Shown here: positions 1 to 11,500 of the stretch, one piece after another | How positions within the stretch are numbered: position 1 is the stretch's first letter | Layout: each line of letters begins with the position of its first letter | Assembly: GCF_028583425.1 (NCBI RefSeq) | Contig: NC_072790.1 | Location: 159,644,397-159,708,396 of the forward strand | Reading direction: 5' to 3' | Source of the DNA: Eublepharis macularius | Lineage: Eukaryota; Chordata; Lepidosauria; Squamata; Eublepharidae | DNA: 64,000 nt | Translations under genes and position numbers: made by a program | Notes under the pieces: generated by a model | What the model saw: only the letters and a program-made list of their open reading frames with translations | What the model was told of the DNA's origin: nothing | The model's database searches: none

Positions 1-3000
1 GAGTTTGAAGGGAAGGAGGTTCACGGCACCGCAAGCAGTGTGGGGAACCTTCTTCCCTTTAAACTTGCCCCCCTTCCACTAGCCAGCTGGAAAGAGGGAG
101 AGTTTGAAGGGAAAGAGGTTCACCACGCCACAAGCAGCACAGGGAACCTTCTTCCCTTTAAATTCACCCCCTTTCCTCCAACCAGCTGGAAAGAGGGCGA
201 GTTTGAAGGGAAGGAGGTTCACGGCCCCGCAAGCAGTGTGGGGAACCTTCTTCCCTTTAAACTCACCCCCCTTCCTCCAACCAGCTGGAAAGAGGGCGAG
301 TTTGAAGGGAAGGAGGTTCACGGCACCGCAAGCAGTGTGGGGAACCTTCTTCCCTTTAAATTCACCCCCCTTCCTCCAACCAGCTGGAAAGAGGGCGAGT
401 TTGAAGGGAAGGAGGTTCACGGCCCCGCAAGCAGTGTGGGGAACCTTCTTCCCTTTAAACTCACCCCCCTTCCTCCAACCAGCTGGAAAGAGGGCGAGTT
501 TGAAGGGAAGGAGGTTCACAGCACCGCAAGCAGTGTGGGGAACCTTCTTCCCTTTAAACTCACCCCCCTTCCTCCAACCAGCTGGAAAGAGGGCGAGTTT
601 GAAGAGAAGGAGGTTCACGGCACCGCAAGCAGTGTGGGGAACCTTCTTCCCTTTAAACTCACCCCCCTTCCTCCAACCAGCTGGAAAGAGGGCGAGTTTG
701 AAGGGAAGGAGGTTCACGGCACCGCAAGCAGTGTGGGGAACCTTCTTCCCTTTAAACTCACCCCCCTTCCTCCAACCAGCTGGAAAGAGGGCGAGTTTGA
801 AGGGAAGGAGGTTCACGGCACCGCAAGCAGTGTGGGGAACCTTCTTCCCTTTAAACTCACCCCCCTTCCTCCAACCAGCTGGAAAGAGGGCGAGTTTGAA
901 GGGAAGGAGGTTCACGGCACCGCAAGCAGTGTGGGGAACCTTCTTCCCTTTAAACTTGCCCCCCTTCCACTAGCCAGCTGGAAAGAGGGAGAGTTTGAAG
1001 GGAAAGAGGTTCACCACGCCACAAGCAGCACAGGGAACCTTCTTCCCTTTAAATTCACCCCCCTTCCTCCAACCAGCTGGAAAGAGGGCGAGTTTGAAGG
1101 GAAGGAGGTTCACGGCACCGCAAGCAGTGTGGGGAACCTTCTTCCCTTTAAATTCACCCCCCTTCCTCCAACCAGCTGGAAAGAGGGCGAGTTTGAAGGG
1201 AAGGAGGTTCACGGCACCGCAAGCAGTGTGGGGAACCTTCTTCCCTTTAAACTTGCCCCCCTTCCTCCAACCAGCTGGAAAGAGGGCGAGTTTGAAGGGA
1301 AGGAGGTTCACGGCACCGCAAGCAGTGTGGGGAACCTTCTTCCCTTTAAACTCACCCCCCTTCCTCCAACCAGCTGGAAAGAGGGCGAGTTTGAAGGGAA
1401 GGAGGTTCACGGCACCGCAAGCAGTGTGGGGAACCTTCTTCCCTTTAAATTCACCCCCCTTCCTCCAACCAGCTGGAAAGAGGGCGAGTTTGAAGGGAAG
1501 GAGGTTCACGGCACCGCAAGCAGTGTGGGGAACCTTCTTCCCTTTAAATTCACCCCCCTTCCTCCAACCAGCTGGAAAGAGGGCGAGTTTGAAGGGAAGG
1601 AGGTTCACGGCCCCGCAAGCAGTGTGGGGAACCTTCTTCCCTTTAAACTCACCCCCCTTCCTCCAACCAGCTGGAAAGAGGGCGAGTTTGAAGGGAAGGA
1701 GGTTCACGGCCCCGCAAGCAGTGTGGGGAACCTTCTTCCCTTTAAACTTGCCCCCCTTCCACTAGCCAGCTGGAAAGAGGGAGAGTTTGAAGGGAAAGAG
1801 GTTCACCACGCCACAAGCAGCACAGGGAACCTTCTTCCCTTTAAATTCACCCCCCTTCCTCCAACCAGCTGGAAAGAGGGCGAGTTTGAAGGGAAGGAGG
1901 TTCACGGCACCGCAAGCAGTGTGGGGAACCTTCTTCCCTTTAAACTCGCCCCCCTTCCTCCAACCAGCTGGAAAGAGGGCGAGTTTGAAGGGAAGGAGGT
2001 TCACGGCACCGCAAGCAGTGTGGGGAACCTTCTTCCCTTTAAACTCGCCCCCCTTCCTCCAACCAGCTGGAAAGAGGGCGAGTTTGAAGGGAAGGAGGTT
2101 CACGGCCCCGCAAGCAGTGTGGGGAACCTTCTTCCCTTTAAACTCACCCCCCTTCCTCCAACCAGCTGGAAAGAGGGCGAGTTTGAAGGGAAGGAGGTTC
2201 ACGGCCCCGCAAGCAGTGTGGGGAACCTTCTTCCCTTTAAACTTGCCCCCCTTCCACTAGCCAGCTGGAAAGAGGGAGAGTTTGAAGGGAAAGAGGTTCA
2301 CCACGCCACAAGCAGCACAGGGAACCTTCTTCCCTTTAAATTCACCCCCCTTCCTCCAACCAGCTGGAAAGAGGGCGAGTTTGAAGGGAAGGAGGTTCAC
2401 GGCACCGCAAGCAGTGTGGGGAACCTTCTTCCCTTTAAATTCACCCCCCTTCCTCCAACCAGCTGGAAAGAGGGCGAGTTTGAAGGGAAGGAGGTTCACG
2501 GCACCGCAAGCAGTGTGGGGAACCTTCTTCCCTTTAAACTTGCCCCCCTTCCTCCAACCAGCTGGAAAGAGGGCGAGTTTGAAGGGAAGGAGGTTCACGG
2601 CACCGCAAGCAGTGTGGGGAACCTTCTTCCCTTTAAACTCACCCCCCTTCCTCCAACCAGCTGGAAAGAGGGCGAGTTTGAAGGGAAGGAGGTTCACGGC
2701 ACCGCAAGCAGTGTGGGGAACCTTCTTCCCTTTAAATTCACCCCCCTTCCTCCAACCAGCTGGAAAGAGGGCGAGTTTGAAGGGAAGGAGGTTCACGGCA
2801 CCGCAAGCAGTGTGGGGAACCTTCTTCCCTTTAAATTCACCCCCCTTCCTCCAACCAGCTGGAAAGAGGGCGAGTTTGAAGGGAAGGAGGTTCACGGCCC
2901 CGCAAGCAGTGTGGGGAACCTTCTTCCCTTTAAACTCACCCCCCTTCCTCCAACCAGCTGGAAAGAGGGCGAGTTTGAAGGGAAGGAGGTTCACGGCCCC

Positions 3001-5085
3001 GCAAGCAGTGTGGGGAACCTTCTTCCCTTTAAACTTGCCCCCCTTCCACTAGCCAGCTGGAAAGAGGGAGAGTTTGAAGGGAAAGAGGTTCACCACGCCA
3101 CAAGCAGCACAGGGAACCTTCTTCCCTTTAAATTCACCCCCCTTCCTCCAACCAGCTGGAAAGAGGGCGAGTTTGAAGGGAAGGAGGTTCACGGCACCGC
3201 AAGCAGTGTGGGGAACCTTCTTCCCTTTAAACTCGCCCCCCTTCCTCCAACCAGCTGGAAAGAGGGCGAGTTTGAAGGGAAGGAGGTTCACGGCACCGCA
3301 AGCAGTGTGGGGAACCTTCTTCCCTTTAAACTCGCCCCCCTTCCTCCAACCAGCTGGAAAGAGGGCGAGTTTGAAGGGAAGGAGGTTCACGGCCCCGCAA
3401 GCAGTGTGGGGAACCTTCTTCCCTTTAAACTCACCCCCCTTCCTCCAACCAGCTGGAAAGAGGGCGAGTTTGAAGGGAAGGAGGTTCACGGCCCCGCAAG
3501 CAGTGTGGGGAACCTTCTTCCCTTTAAATTCACCCCCCTTCCTCCAACCAGCTGGAAAGAGGGCGAGTTTGAAGGGAAGGAGGTTCACGGCCCCGCAAGC
3601 AGTGTGGGGAATCTTCTTCCCTTTAAACTCACCCCCCTTCCTCCAACCAGCTGGAAAGAGGGCGAGTTTGAAGGGAAGGAGGTTCACGGCACCGCAAGCA
3701 GTGTGGGGAACCTTCTTCCCTTTAAACTCACCCCCCTTCCTCCAACCAGCTGGAAAGAGGGCGAGTTTGAAGGGAAGGAGGTTCACGGCACCGCAAGCAG
3801 TGTGGGGAACCTTCTTCCCTTTAAACTCACCCCCCTTCCTCCAACCAGCTGGAAAGAGGGCGAGTTTGAAGGGAAGGAGGTTCACGGCACCGCAAGCAGT
3901 GTGGGGAACCTTCTTCCCTTTAAACTTGCCCCCCTTCCACTAGCCAGCTGGAAAGAGGGAGAGTTTGAAGGGAAAGAGGTTCACCACGCCACAAGCAGCA
4001 CAGGGAACCTTCTTCCCTTTAAATTCACCCCCCTTCCTCCAACCAGCTGGAAAGAGGGCGAGTTTGAAGGGAAGGAGGTTCACGGCACCGCAAGCAGTGT
4101 GGGGAACCTTCTTCCCTTTAAATTCACCCCCCTTCCTCCAACCAGCTGGAAAGAGGGCGAGTTTGAAGGGAAGGAGGTTCACGGCACCGCAAGCAGTGTG
4201 GGGAACCTTCTTCCCTTTAAACTTGCCCCCCTTCCTCCAACCAGCTGGAAAGAGGGCGAGTTTGAAGGGAAGGAGGTTCACGGCACCGCAAGCAGTGTGG
4301 GGAACCTTCTTCCCTTTAAACTCACCCCCCTTCCTCCAACCAGCTGGAAAGAGGGCGAGTTTGAAGGGAAGGAGGTTCACGGCCCCGCAAGCAGTGTGGG
4401 GAACCTTCTTCCCTTTAAACTCACCCCCCTTCCTCCAACCAGCTGGAAAGAGGGCGAGTTTGAAGGGAAGGAGGTTCACGGCCCCGCAAGCAGTGTGGGG
4501 AACCTTCTTCCCTTTAAACTTGCCCCCCTTCCACTAGCCAGCTGGAAAGAGGGCGAGTTTGAAGGGAAGGAGGTTCACGGCCCCGCAAGCAGTGTGGGGA
4601 ACCTTCTTCCCTTTAAACTCACCCCCCTTCCTCCAACCAGCTGGAAAGAGGGCGAGTTTGAAGGGAAGGAGGTTCACGGCACCGCAAGCAGTGTGGGGAA
4701 CCTTCTTCCCTTTAAACTCGCCCCCCTTCCTCCAACCAGCTGGAAAGAGGGCGAGTTTGAAGGGAAGGAGGTTCACGGCCCCGCAAGCAGTGTGGGGAAC
4801 CTTCTTCCCTTTAAACTCACCCCCCTTCCTCCAACCAGCTGGAAAGAGGGCGAGTTTGAAGGGAAGGAGGTTCACGGCCCCGCAAGCAGTGTGGGGAACC
4901 TTCTTCCCTTTAAACTTGCCCCCCTTCCACTAGCCAGCTGGAAAGAGGGAGAGTTTGAAGGGAAAGAGGTTCACCACGCCACAAGCAGCACAGGGAACCT
5001 TCTTCCCTTTAAATTCACCCCCCTTCCTCCAACCAGCTGGAAAGAGGGCGAGTTTGAAGGGAAGGAGGTTCACGGCCCCGCAAGC
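1..5085. repeat. 99-bp tandem satellite array with dyad symmetry
   Basis: About 51 head-to-tail copies of a 99-bp unit, highly uniform (variants differ at a few positions), running off the left edge of the window. Each unit contains the block CTTCCCTTTAAACTC, a C-run, the palindrome CCAGCTGG, and then the near reverse complement of the first block, so each unit can fold into an imperfect hairpin with arms of about 27 bp. Because 99 is divisible by 3 and the unit lacks stop codons in several frames, long open frames run through the array on both strands (one of 1736 codons from 40 to 5250). These are by-products of the repeat: there is no splice structure, no flanking coding sequence and no recognisable domain. 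A variant unit (CCACTAGCC core) recurs at about 76, 967, 1759, 2254, 3046, 3937, 4531 and 4927, which marks a higher-order pattern. Confidence 0.97.
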
Positions 5086-5440
5086 AGCGCAGTCTTCCGT
5101 TTGAACTCGCCCCCCTTCCACCAGCCAGCTGGAAAGGGAGAGAGTTTGAAGGGAAGGAGCTTCCCCGCACCGCTTGCAAGCAGCGCGGGGAACCTTTTAT
5201 TTAAACTCACCCCCCCTTCCTCCACCCCCCTGGAAAGGGGGCAATTTTGAAGGGAAGGAGGTTCCCTACACCGCTTGCAAGCGGCGGGGGGGGGACTTCT
5301 TCCCTTTAAACTCACCCCTCCTTCTTCCAGCCAGCTGGGAAGGGGGAGAGTTTGAAGGGAAGGAGGTTCACTGCACCGCAAGCAGCATGTGGAATCTTCT
5401 TCCCTTTAAACTCACCCCCCTTCCTCCAGCCATCTAGAAA
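5086..5440. repeat. Degenerate edge units of the 99-bp satellite
   Basis: Three to four diverged copies of the same unit at the right border of the array, with variable length and several substitutions. They keep a second dyad, CCGCTTGCAAGCAGCG, that is shortened in the homogenised units to CCGCAAGCAGTG. This is what is expected when array edges escape homogenisation and keep an older form of the unit. Confidence 0.88.
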
Positions 5441-5454
5441 GGGGGAGAAAGGGG

Positions 5455-5745
5455 GAGATCCCTGTTCTCCTTCCGCTCAGGGTGGCAGGAGAACAGGAGC
5501 TGACAGCTTCACTCACCCCACACCAGTTTCAGCTCATCGGCTGAACCCAGCACGGGGTCTGTGAAATTGACATCCCCATTCTTCTGCCACTCGGGCAGCA
5601 GGAGAATGGGGCTGTCAGCTTCACTCACCTTGCACTGGCTTCAGCCCATTGGCTGAACCTAGTACAGGGTCTGTGAAACTCATAGCTGCCTTCTCCTGAC
5701 GCCCAAGCGGCAGGAGAACGGGGCTGTCAGTTTCACACACAATCA
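5455..5745. repeat. 113-bp short tandem repeat, about 2.6 copies
   Basis: The phrase GCAGGAGAA followed by GGGCTGTCAGCTTCACTCACC-like sequence recurs at about 5485, 5598 and 5710, spacing 113 and 112 bp. Each copy also has a CATTGGCTGAACC-like segment and ends in GGGTCTGTGAAA. It abuts the satellite but shares no clear unit with it. Confidence 0.8.
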
Positions 5746-6068
5746 GTGGCACCAGCTTGTCTGTCTTTACAAACCACTGACGACTCGCATGAACCGGGCA
5801 GAAAAAGTCGTGGAGTTTGTGGAAAATAGTCCCATGAACTGCGTTTTCACAAACCACTAATCGCCTTGGTTCGTGCATTTTTTTGCTCCGTATTGTGATT
5901 CTTGCCCACCTCTAGTCACCATAAGTTAGCTGCAACTGGATGACAAAAAAAAGCCCTTCTGAAGAATGTTCTGGGTCTCAGTGTCAATGCTTCTTCTCCA
6001 TAGAAAGAAAGGGCATAAGAGGCCATGTACTCTATTATGAACAAAATAATCAGTTTTATTACAATTAC
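5746..6068. other. Intronic sequence, partly an unclassified repeat edge
   Basis: From 5746 to about 5915 the sequence continues from the 113-bp repeat and ends with GCCCACCTCTAG, which resembles the end of an old interspersed repeat, but I cannot name the family. The rest appears to be ordinary intron sequence of the kinesin gene. Confidence 0.4.
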
Positions 6069-6104
6069 CTGTTCATTATAAATTTCCAGCATACTAAATG
6101 TAAC
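6069..6104 (-). CDS. KIF28: Kinesin motor-domain exon (36 nt), probable KIF28
   Basis: A tiny exon with a good acceptor (CTTCTCAATTTGCAG before it) and donor (CAG then GTAATT). It encodes VTFSMLEIYNEQ, the highly conserved kinesin strand and loop that follows the P-loop region (family form VxxSxLEIYNExVxDLL). It is phase 0 at both ends and directly continues the exon at 7987-8190. The next expected residues (VRDLL or similar) are not found in the left 6 kb, so the following exon probably lies beyond the window, placing the satellite array inside an intron. The kinesin assignment is firm; the KIF28 symbol rests on the motor sequence and on the neighbouring AHCTF1, which I recall as sharing human 1q44. 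Confidence 0.85.
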
Positions 6105-6984
6105 CTGCAAATTGAGAAGAGAAACATCAAAGGATAAAGCACTCTCTTTACTCTTAGAAGCTTTTAAAAAATTGCTTTGACAAATGGTAGCAGGTCCACA
6201 TGCATGTCTACATGCATATTTAGTCCACATTGGTCAGTACCCTACTACTGTCTGCATGGAACACCTCTTTTCCCATCATTCCTTTCCATTTTTGCAGCCC
6301 CTTCTGACCCTGGGAGACTCCAGGATCACAGGACCACACAGAGTAACAGCTGATCATGTGTGTGTGTGTGGGGGGGGGCTGGAGTGAGAAGGACATGAAA
6401 TCTCTCCTCCTCCTTCAAGCACAGCTTCTCTGAGGAAATGATCTCTTTCATCCTCTTGTCCATCCTCACTCTAGCCTACCAGCTCTCATGGAGGTTCTTC
6501 TGCATACATCTTGCAACCTCAGGAATGACCATTCCAAGGACTGGGAAAAGCTGCAGTTGAGAAAAGGAATGTGGGAAAACTTTCTGCGCCTTCCACCCAC
6601 GTATGGGAGGATACTCCCTGTTTTATTTAATCTCCCACCCACATGCATTGTCTGATTATTCTGGTAGCATTTAATCTAGGTATTAGAGCCACTCTTGAAA
6701 ACTAGCTTTTAAAATGAAGAGTTTTTAAAATTAAAAATAAAACAGGAACAAAAGTAAATTGGATTATGTTATAGCTTATGTCATTGCTCCAAAAACTCCT
6801 AACACAAATGATAACTTGACAGTTTCTAAAGGTTTTTATCACTGAAGATGAATTCAAATGCCAAAAAGAAACTCTCAAGTTTAACACATTACATGAAGCA
6901 GTCATTAATATCAACTTTGTCTCCACCCAGTACAGAACTTGAACACAGATGGCACAGCCAACAGGAAATTAGCAGCTGACCCTT
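6105..6984. other. KIF28 intron, no gene seen
   Basis: Contains a short GT run followed by a G run near 6357-6379. Part of 6240-6340 resembles 7530-7600, suggesting two old copies of one unnamed interspersed repeat. No supported exon. Confidence 0.4.
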
Positions 6985-7260
6985 AGCTTTATGATAATGA
7001 CGACAACGATGACAATAACAATAACATTTGATTAATATACTCTCCTTCAGGACAACTTAATGCTCTCTCAGAGCATTTTACAAAGTATGTTATTATTATC
7101 CCCACAACAATCACCCTGTGAGGTGGGTGGAGCTGAGCTCTGGAAGAGCTGTGACTGACCCAAGTTCACCCAGCTGGTTTCAAGGGGAGGAATGGGGAAT
7201 CAAATCTGGTTCTCCAGATTAGAGGCCCACTGCTCCTAACCACTACACCAAACTGGCTCT
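6985..7260 (-). mobile_element. tRNA-derived SINE, Sauria type
   Basis: Read on the minus strand it starts AGAGCCAGTTTGGTGTAGTG, carries a tRNA-like head with B-box-like sequence, the conserved body (CCCACCCACCTCACAGGGTG; GGGATAATAATAACATA) and an ATT-rich tail. Other copies in this window are at 16851, 47408, 59690 and 59941. Family known from squamate genomes. Confidence 0.85.
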
Positions 7261-7675
7261 TGCAGTTGCATCAGAGTCTAAAAGGGGCCAAGTCTTATTA
7301 GGGTTTTATAGGCCATTGATTTGTACTCTTTGCATGCCAAGATGGAGCTGGATAACAGAGATGAGTTGCAATCATTTTTATCATGCAGTTCTCATGATAA
7401 TGTATTTCCTTGTTATATCAGTCTGTTGCTACATCTGATCATGCTCTAAACCTTGGCACCCTATCAAACTATGGGTTGGATCCAAAGAAGTAAGTGGAGT
7501 TCTATGTATGCAACAAGGTTTTTCAGCCTCCTCCTTCCCATGACAACCATTTGTGCTTTGCCCCATCCACTCCTAACGTTGGGAGATTCGATGGAACAGC
7601 TTGGATGTGGCACAGAAAAGTGGGGGAGAATTTACAGACGTGGTACTTGTGCAAATCTGGCTTTGGTTTCTTACT

Positions 7676-7872
7676 AGGGTTGCTGGCTCCAGGTTGGGAA
7701 ATACCTGGAGATTGGGGGTGGAGCCTCAGGGCGAGAGACCTCAGCAAGATATAATGCCTTAGAGTCCACTGTCCACAGCCGCCATTCTCTCCAGGAGATC
7801 TAAACTCTGTAGTCTGCAGAGCAATTATAATTCCAGGAGATCTCCAGGCCCTACTTGGAGGTTGGCCACCAT
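7676..7872. mobile_element. MITE-like repeat with GGTTGCCAACCTCC-type ends
   Basis: About 197 bp beginning GGGTTGCTGGCTCCAGG and ending CTTGGAGGTTGGCCACC, which are imperfect inverted termini. The interior has the reptilian repeat body with ATACCTGGAGATTGGGGG and CTCCAGGAGATC. I recognise it as a common squamate interspersed repeat but cannot name the family. Confidence 0.65.
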
Positions 7873-7986
7873 AGTCTCTGCACACAATTGTAACACACAC
7901 AAACACAAAATGCAACCAATACGCTAAACTTACAGTACAAACAACCAGAGATGGATTTTACAAACATTTCCACAGCGTGGACATAC

Positions 7987-8190
7987 CTGATATTGCCTAT
8001 TCTTCTCTTGGTTTTGAATGGTTTTAAAGAGCTCTTCACACACCACTGGAATGATGCCTCTGTTTGTGCTGGATCCAATCATTGAATAACTCTTTCCGGA
8101 GCCAGTTGGACCATAAGCCAAGAGGGTAGCATTGTAACCTTGCCAAGCACTCTCTAAAATCCCCTGACCAAGGTCACGGAAAAGTTCTCC
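7987..8190 (-). CDS. KIF28: Kinesin motor-domain exon with P-loop, probable KIF28
   Basis: A 204-nt, phase-0 exon between a TTTGCTAACAG acceptor and a CAG/GTATGT donor. Its 68 residues begin GELFRDLGQGILESAWQGYN, then ATLLAYGPTGSGKSYSMIG, then a segment ending QEKNRQYQ. The ATP-binding P-loop GPTGSGKS and the following SYSM (kinesin-3 style) are clear, as is the GIIPVVCEELF helix. The canonical Gln of the kinesin P-loop (GQTGSGKT/S) is Pro here. The product would be a plus-end microtubule motor of the kinesin-3 group; the exon chain with 15983-16174 and 6069-6104 is in phase, so the host copy shows no break in the visible part. Confidence 0.93.
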
Positions 8191-8234
8191 CTGTTAGCAA
8201 ATTTTTAAAAAACTTCTAATATACTATAATTCAT

Positions 8235-8349
<115 letters not shown>

Positions 8350-8564
8350 CAAATCCAAATAGGGTTTTAGTATGCACATTTAGAGGTGTAGGAAACTTAA
8401 GTGCCAAGACCCTAGCAAAGCCCATGACCACTAGGAAGGTGATTCCCTTCCTGTACCAAATCCCTGTATATTGGTGATATGTTGCTTTAGAGGGCCCCCT
8501 GACCTTTGGTGGGAGTTACAATTAGTAAGAACAACAAAAAGGGGAGAAAAACAACAACCCTGCA

Positions 8565-11500
8565 AAAACAGGATTGTACATATCTGTAACTATTGTTCAT
8601 CAAGTTCTTCTGTGCAGGCACATATGAGGACTGTGTATGCACAGGCCTACCGAATGGATACATCTTCAATGCTTCTTTAACGCTCGGGGTTGTTTATCTC
8701 AGGTCACCTAGAGACCTGTTTTCCTACTTAAATGGTCATGTGACTAACAAAGAGAAATGGCCCTTTCCTCAGTTCTCCTAGCTGTCATGATTCAAACTGG
8801 AACTAGCTAGAGAGTTCACAGTAGGGTAGGAGGGAGGGTATGTACTTGTAACTATTGTCATTGAGAAGAACTCAATGACAATAGTTACAAGTATGTACAA
8901 CCCTGTTTTCATTATCGTTCTGTGCAGGCCCACATAGGAGAGTACCAAGCTACACGCAATGAGGAGGCGGGGTGAATCTCTCCAATTCAATTTTATTAGG
9001 CAAAGATTCAAACATCGCTGCAACAAGCAAATGTATCAAAAATTAGATATAGTCATAAACTGTAAACAGCAACAACGACGATAAGTTCAACAACATCAAA
9101 CTTGTACACTTTATGCAGTTTATATGCACAAACCATTAACGATACAACTCACCAATAATGAACAGCATGCTCAATAAAACGCCATTCCATAAGACTATCA
9201 CATAAGGTACAATGTTTCAAATTTTATAAACATTTCAAATGTCACACACCATTCTGTTTCCTTCCGTTTAAGCAAACAAAGATTGCAGAATTGCTCTTGC
9301 AACTGCCACATCTTGCGTTGTATTGACATCAATAGCATAATGTTTCACAAACGTATCAGCAGAGGACCATGTCGCTGCCCTACAAATATGTATAATAGGA
9401 ACACCCTTGAGAAAAGCAGAGGAAGATGCTTGCAACCTTGTTGAATGAGCCCTTAAGCATAATGGGCACTGGACCCCGGCCAGACTGTACACCCTTGTCA
9501 ATGGCAGACACAATCCACCATGATACAGTTTAAGAGAATGTTTTTTTTCCTTTGTCTGATCCCCCAAAACACATGAACAGGTAGAGGCTCACACGAAATT
9601 CCTTGGCCCTGTCTAAATAAAAGGATAATGCTCTTTTCAAATCCAATGTGTGCAGAGCTCTTTCTCCCTTTGATTTTGGATCAGGGAAAAACACAGGCAA
9701 GGAAATGTCTTGCGGTAGGTGGAAAGGAGACAAGACCATTGGCAAAAATTGAAGGCTTGGCCTAAGTACCACTCTGTTACTGTGGAATTTCAAAAATGGA
9801 GGGTTAGACTTAAGTGCTGCCAATTCACTCATGCTCCTAGCTGAGGTGAGGTGACAGCCACAAGGAATGCTACTTTAAAGGACAGAAAATCCAAGGAACA
9901 AGTTGCCAAAGGCTCAAAGGGTGGCAACATAAGACGTGCCAACACAAGAGATAGAGACCACTGGGGAACCAATGGTGATACAGGAGAGTGAAGATTAAAC
10001 ATGTGTTTAAGGAATTGGTGGGATTTCAAGTGAGAAAAGACAATTTTTCCATCAACCTGCTCATGAAAAGAGAGATGGCTGCTAAGTCAAACCCTGAGCT
10101 TTTAACTCACAGAGGTAGTCAAAGATTAAAGGGCAATCCGTAGCAGCAACCCCCTTAGACTGTGCCCAGACGACTGAAACGTGTCCACTTGGCTGTGTAC
10201 GATCTCCTTGTTGATGGTCTTCTAGCATTTTAGAGAACTTGCTGCACCTGACCAGAAAAGTTCAAAGACAGAGGTGAATACGCCAAGCTGTCAAGTGCAG
10301 GGTGTTGGGTTCGTGATAGAACAGTGTCCCCCAAAGAATAAAATCTGGCCTCTGTTGTAGTGTAACGTATGTCTATTTGGACAGCTTGAGAAGTTTGGGT
10401 AACCACACCTGTCTGGGCCAGAATGGGGTTATCAGGATACAGCAGGTGTTGCCTTCTCTATCTTGCAAATCACCTTTGCAATGAGGGGAATTGGGGAAAA
10501 CATGTAATGCAGCCTGTTCATCCACGCAATTTGGAAGGAGTCCCAAAAGGACAGAGAGTCGCTTCCTGCTCTGGAACAAAACATCTGGGCCTTAGCATTC
10601 TCTGATGTTGCAGACACATCTATCTCTGCTGTACCCCATAGATCGAAGATGGGGAGCAGGTAAGTATCATTTATGGACCACTTGTGGTTCGGCACTAGCA
10701 CCCTGCTGAGCGCATCTGCTTTGGCATTGTCTGAGCCTGCAATATGAATAGCATGAATAGCATATTGTTGGAAATTGCCCAATCCCAAATACCATAGCCT
10801 CCTTGCAGAGTGTAAGAGATGCCGTGCCTCGTTGTCTATTCACATAATACATGGCTGTAGTGTTGTCTGTCTGGACCAATATATTTCTTTTTCGGAGTAT
10901 AGCTGTAAACGAGACAAGTGTAAAGCGGATGGCTCTTAATTCCAATACATTAATCTGTAGTGCTTGTTCCCCCCTCTGACCACACATTCTGAACAAACAG
11001 AGAGTCACAATGGGTGCCCCAATCCTGGGATGATGCATCCGTCATCACAGTAAAATCGTGCTGTAAATCACCAAAGGGCATGCTCTTGAATAGATATCCA
11101 TCATCAGCTCACCATGTCAAAGACCTGATTACTAGTCTTTGTACGAAAAAGTTAACAGATGGAGAGTGCACAGAAGGCCTACATTTCCTAATGAACCTAT
11201 TTTGCAATGTTTGCATGTTGACCCTTGCAAAAGTGGCTGCCATATGCCCCAACAAACATTGTATTTTGTGGACCATTTGGAATCAGTTCTTAGAAAAAAG
11301 AGAGACCATAGATTTAATAATCCTTGCTCTCTCCTGTGGCAGCAAGGTCATACTCGTAGTAGAGTCTAACACTTCTTCAATATATGGACCTGCCTGACAG
11401 GGATCAAGTTTGGACTTGTCGAAATTTATTAGCATCCCTAAACGTAAGCAAGTGCATACAACCAGATTTAACTTTTCCCTGGAATCTGCTGAAATCAACC

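Noticed and set aside
1-5085. CRISPR-like array
   Set aside because: Repeats are contiguous with no unique spacers, and the setting is a vertebrate genome.
40-5250. 1736-codon open frame through the satellite
   Set aside because: The frame exists only because the 99-bp unit is a multiple of 3 and lacks stops; similar frames run on the opposite strand, and there is no domain or gene structure.
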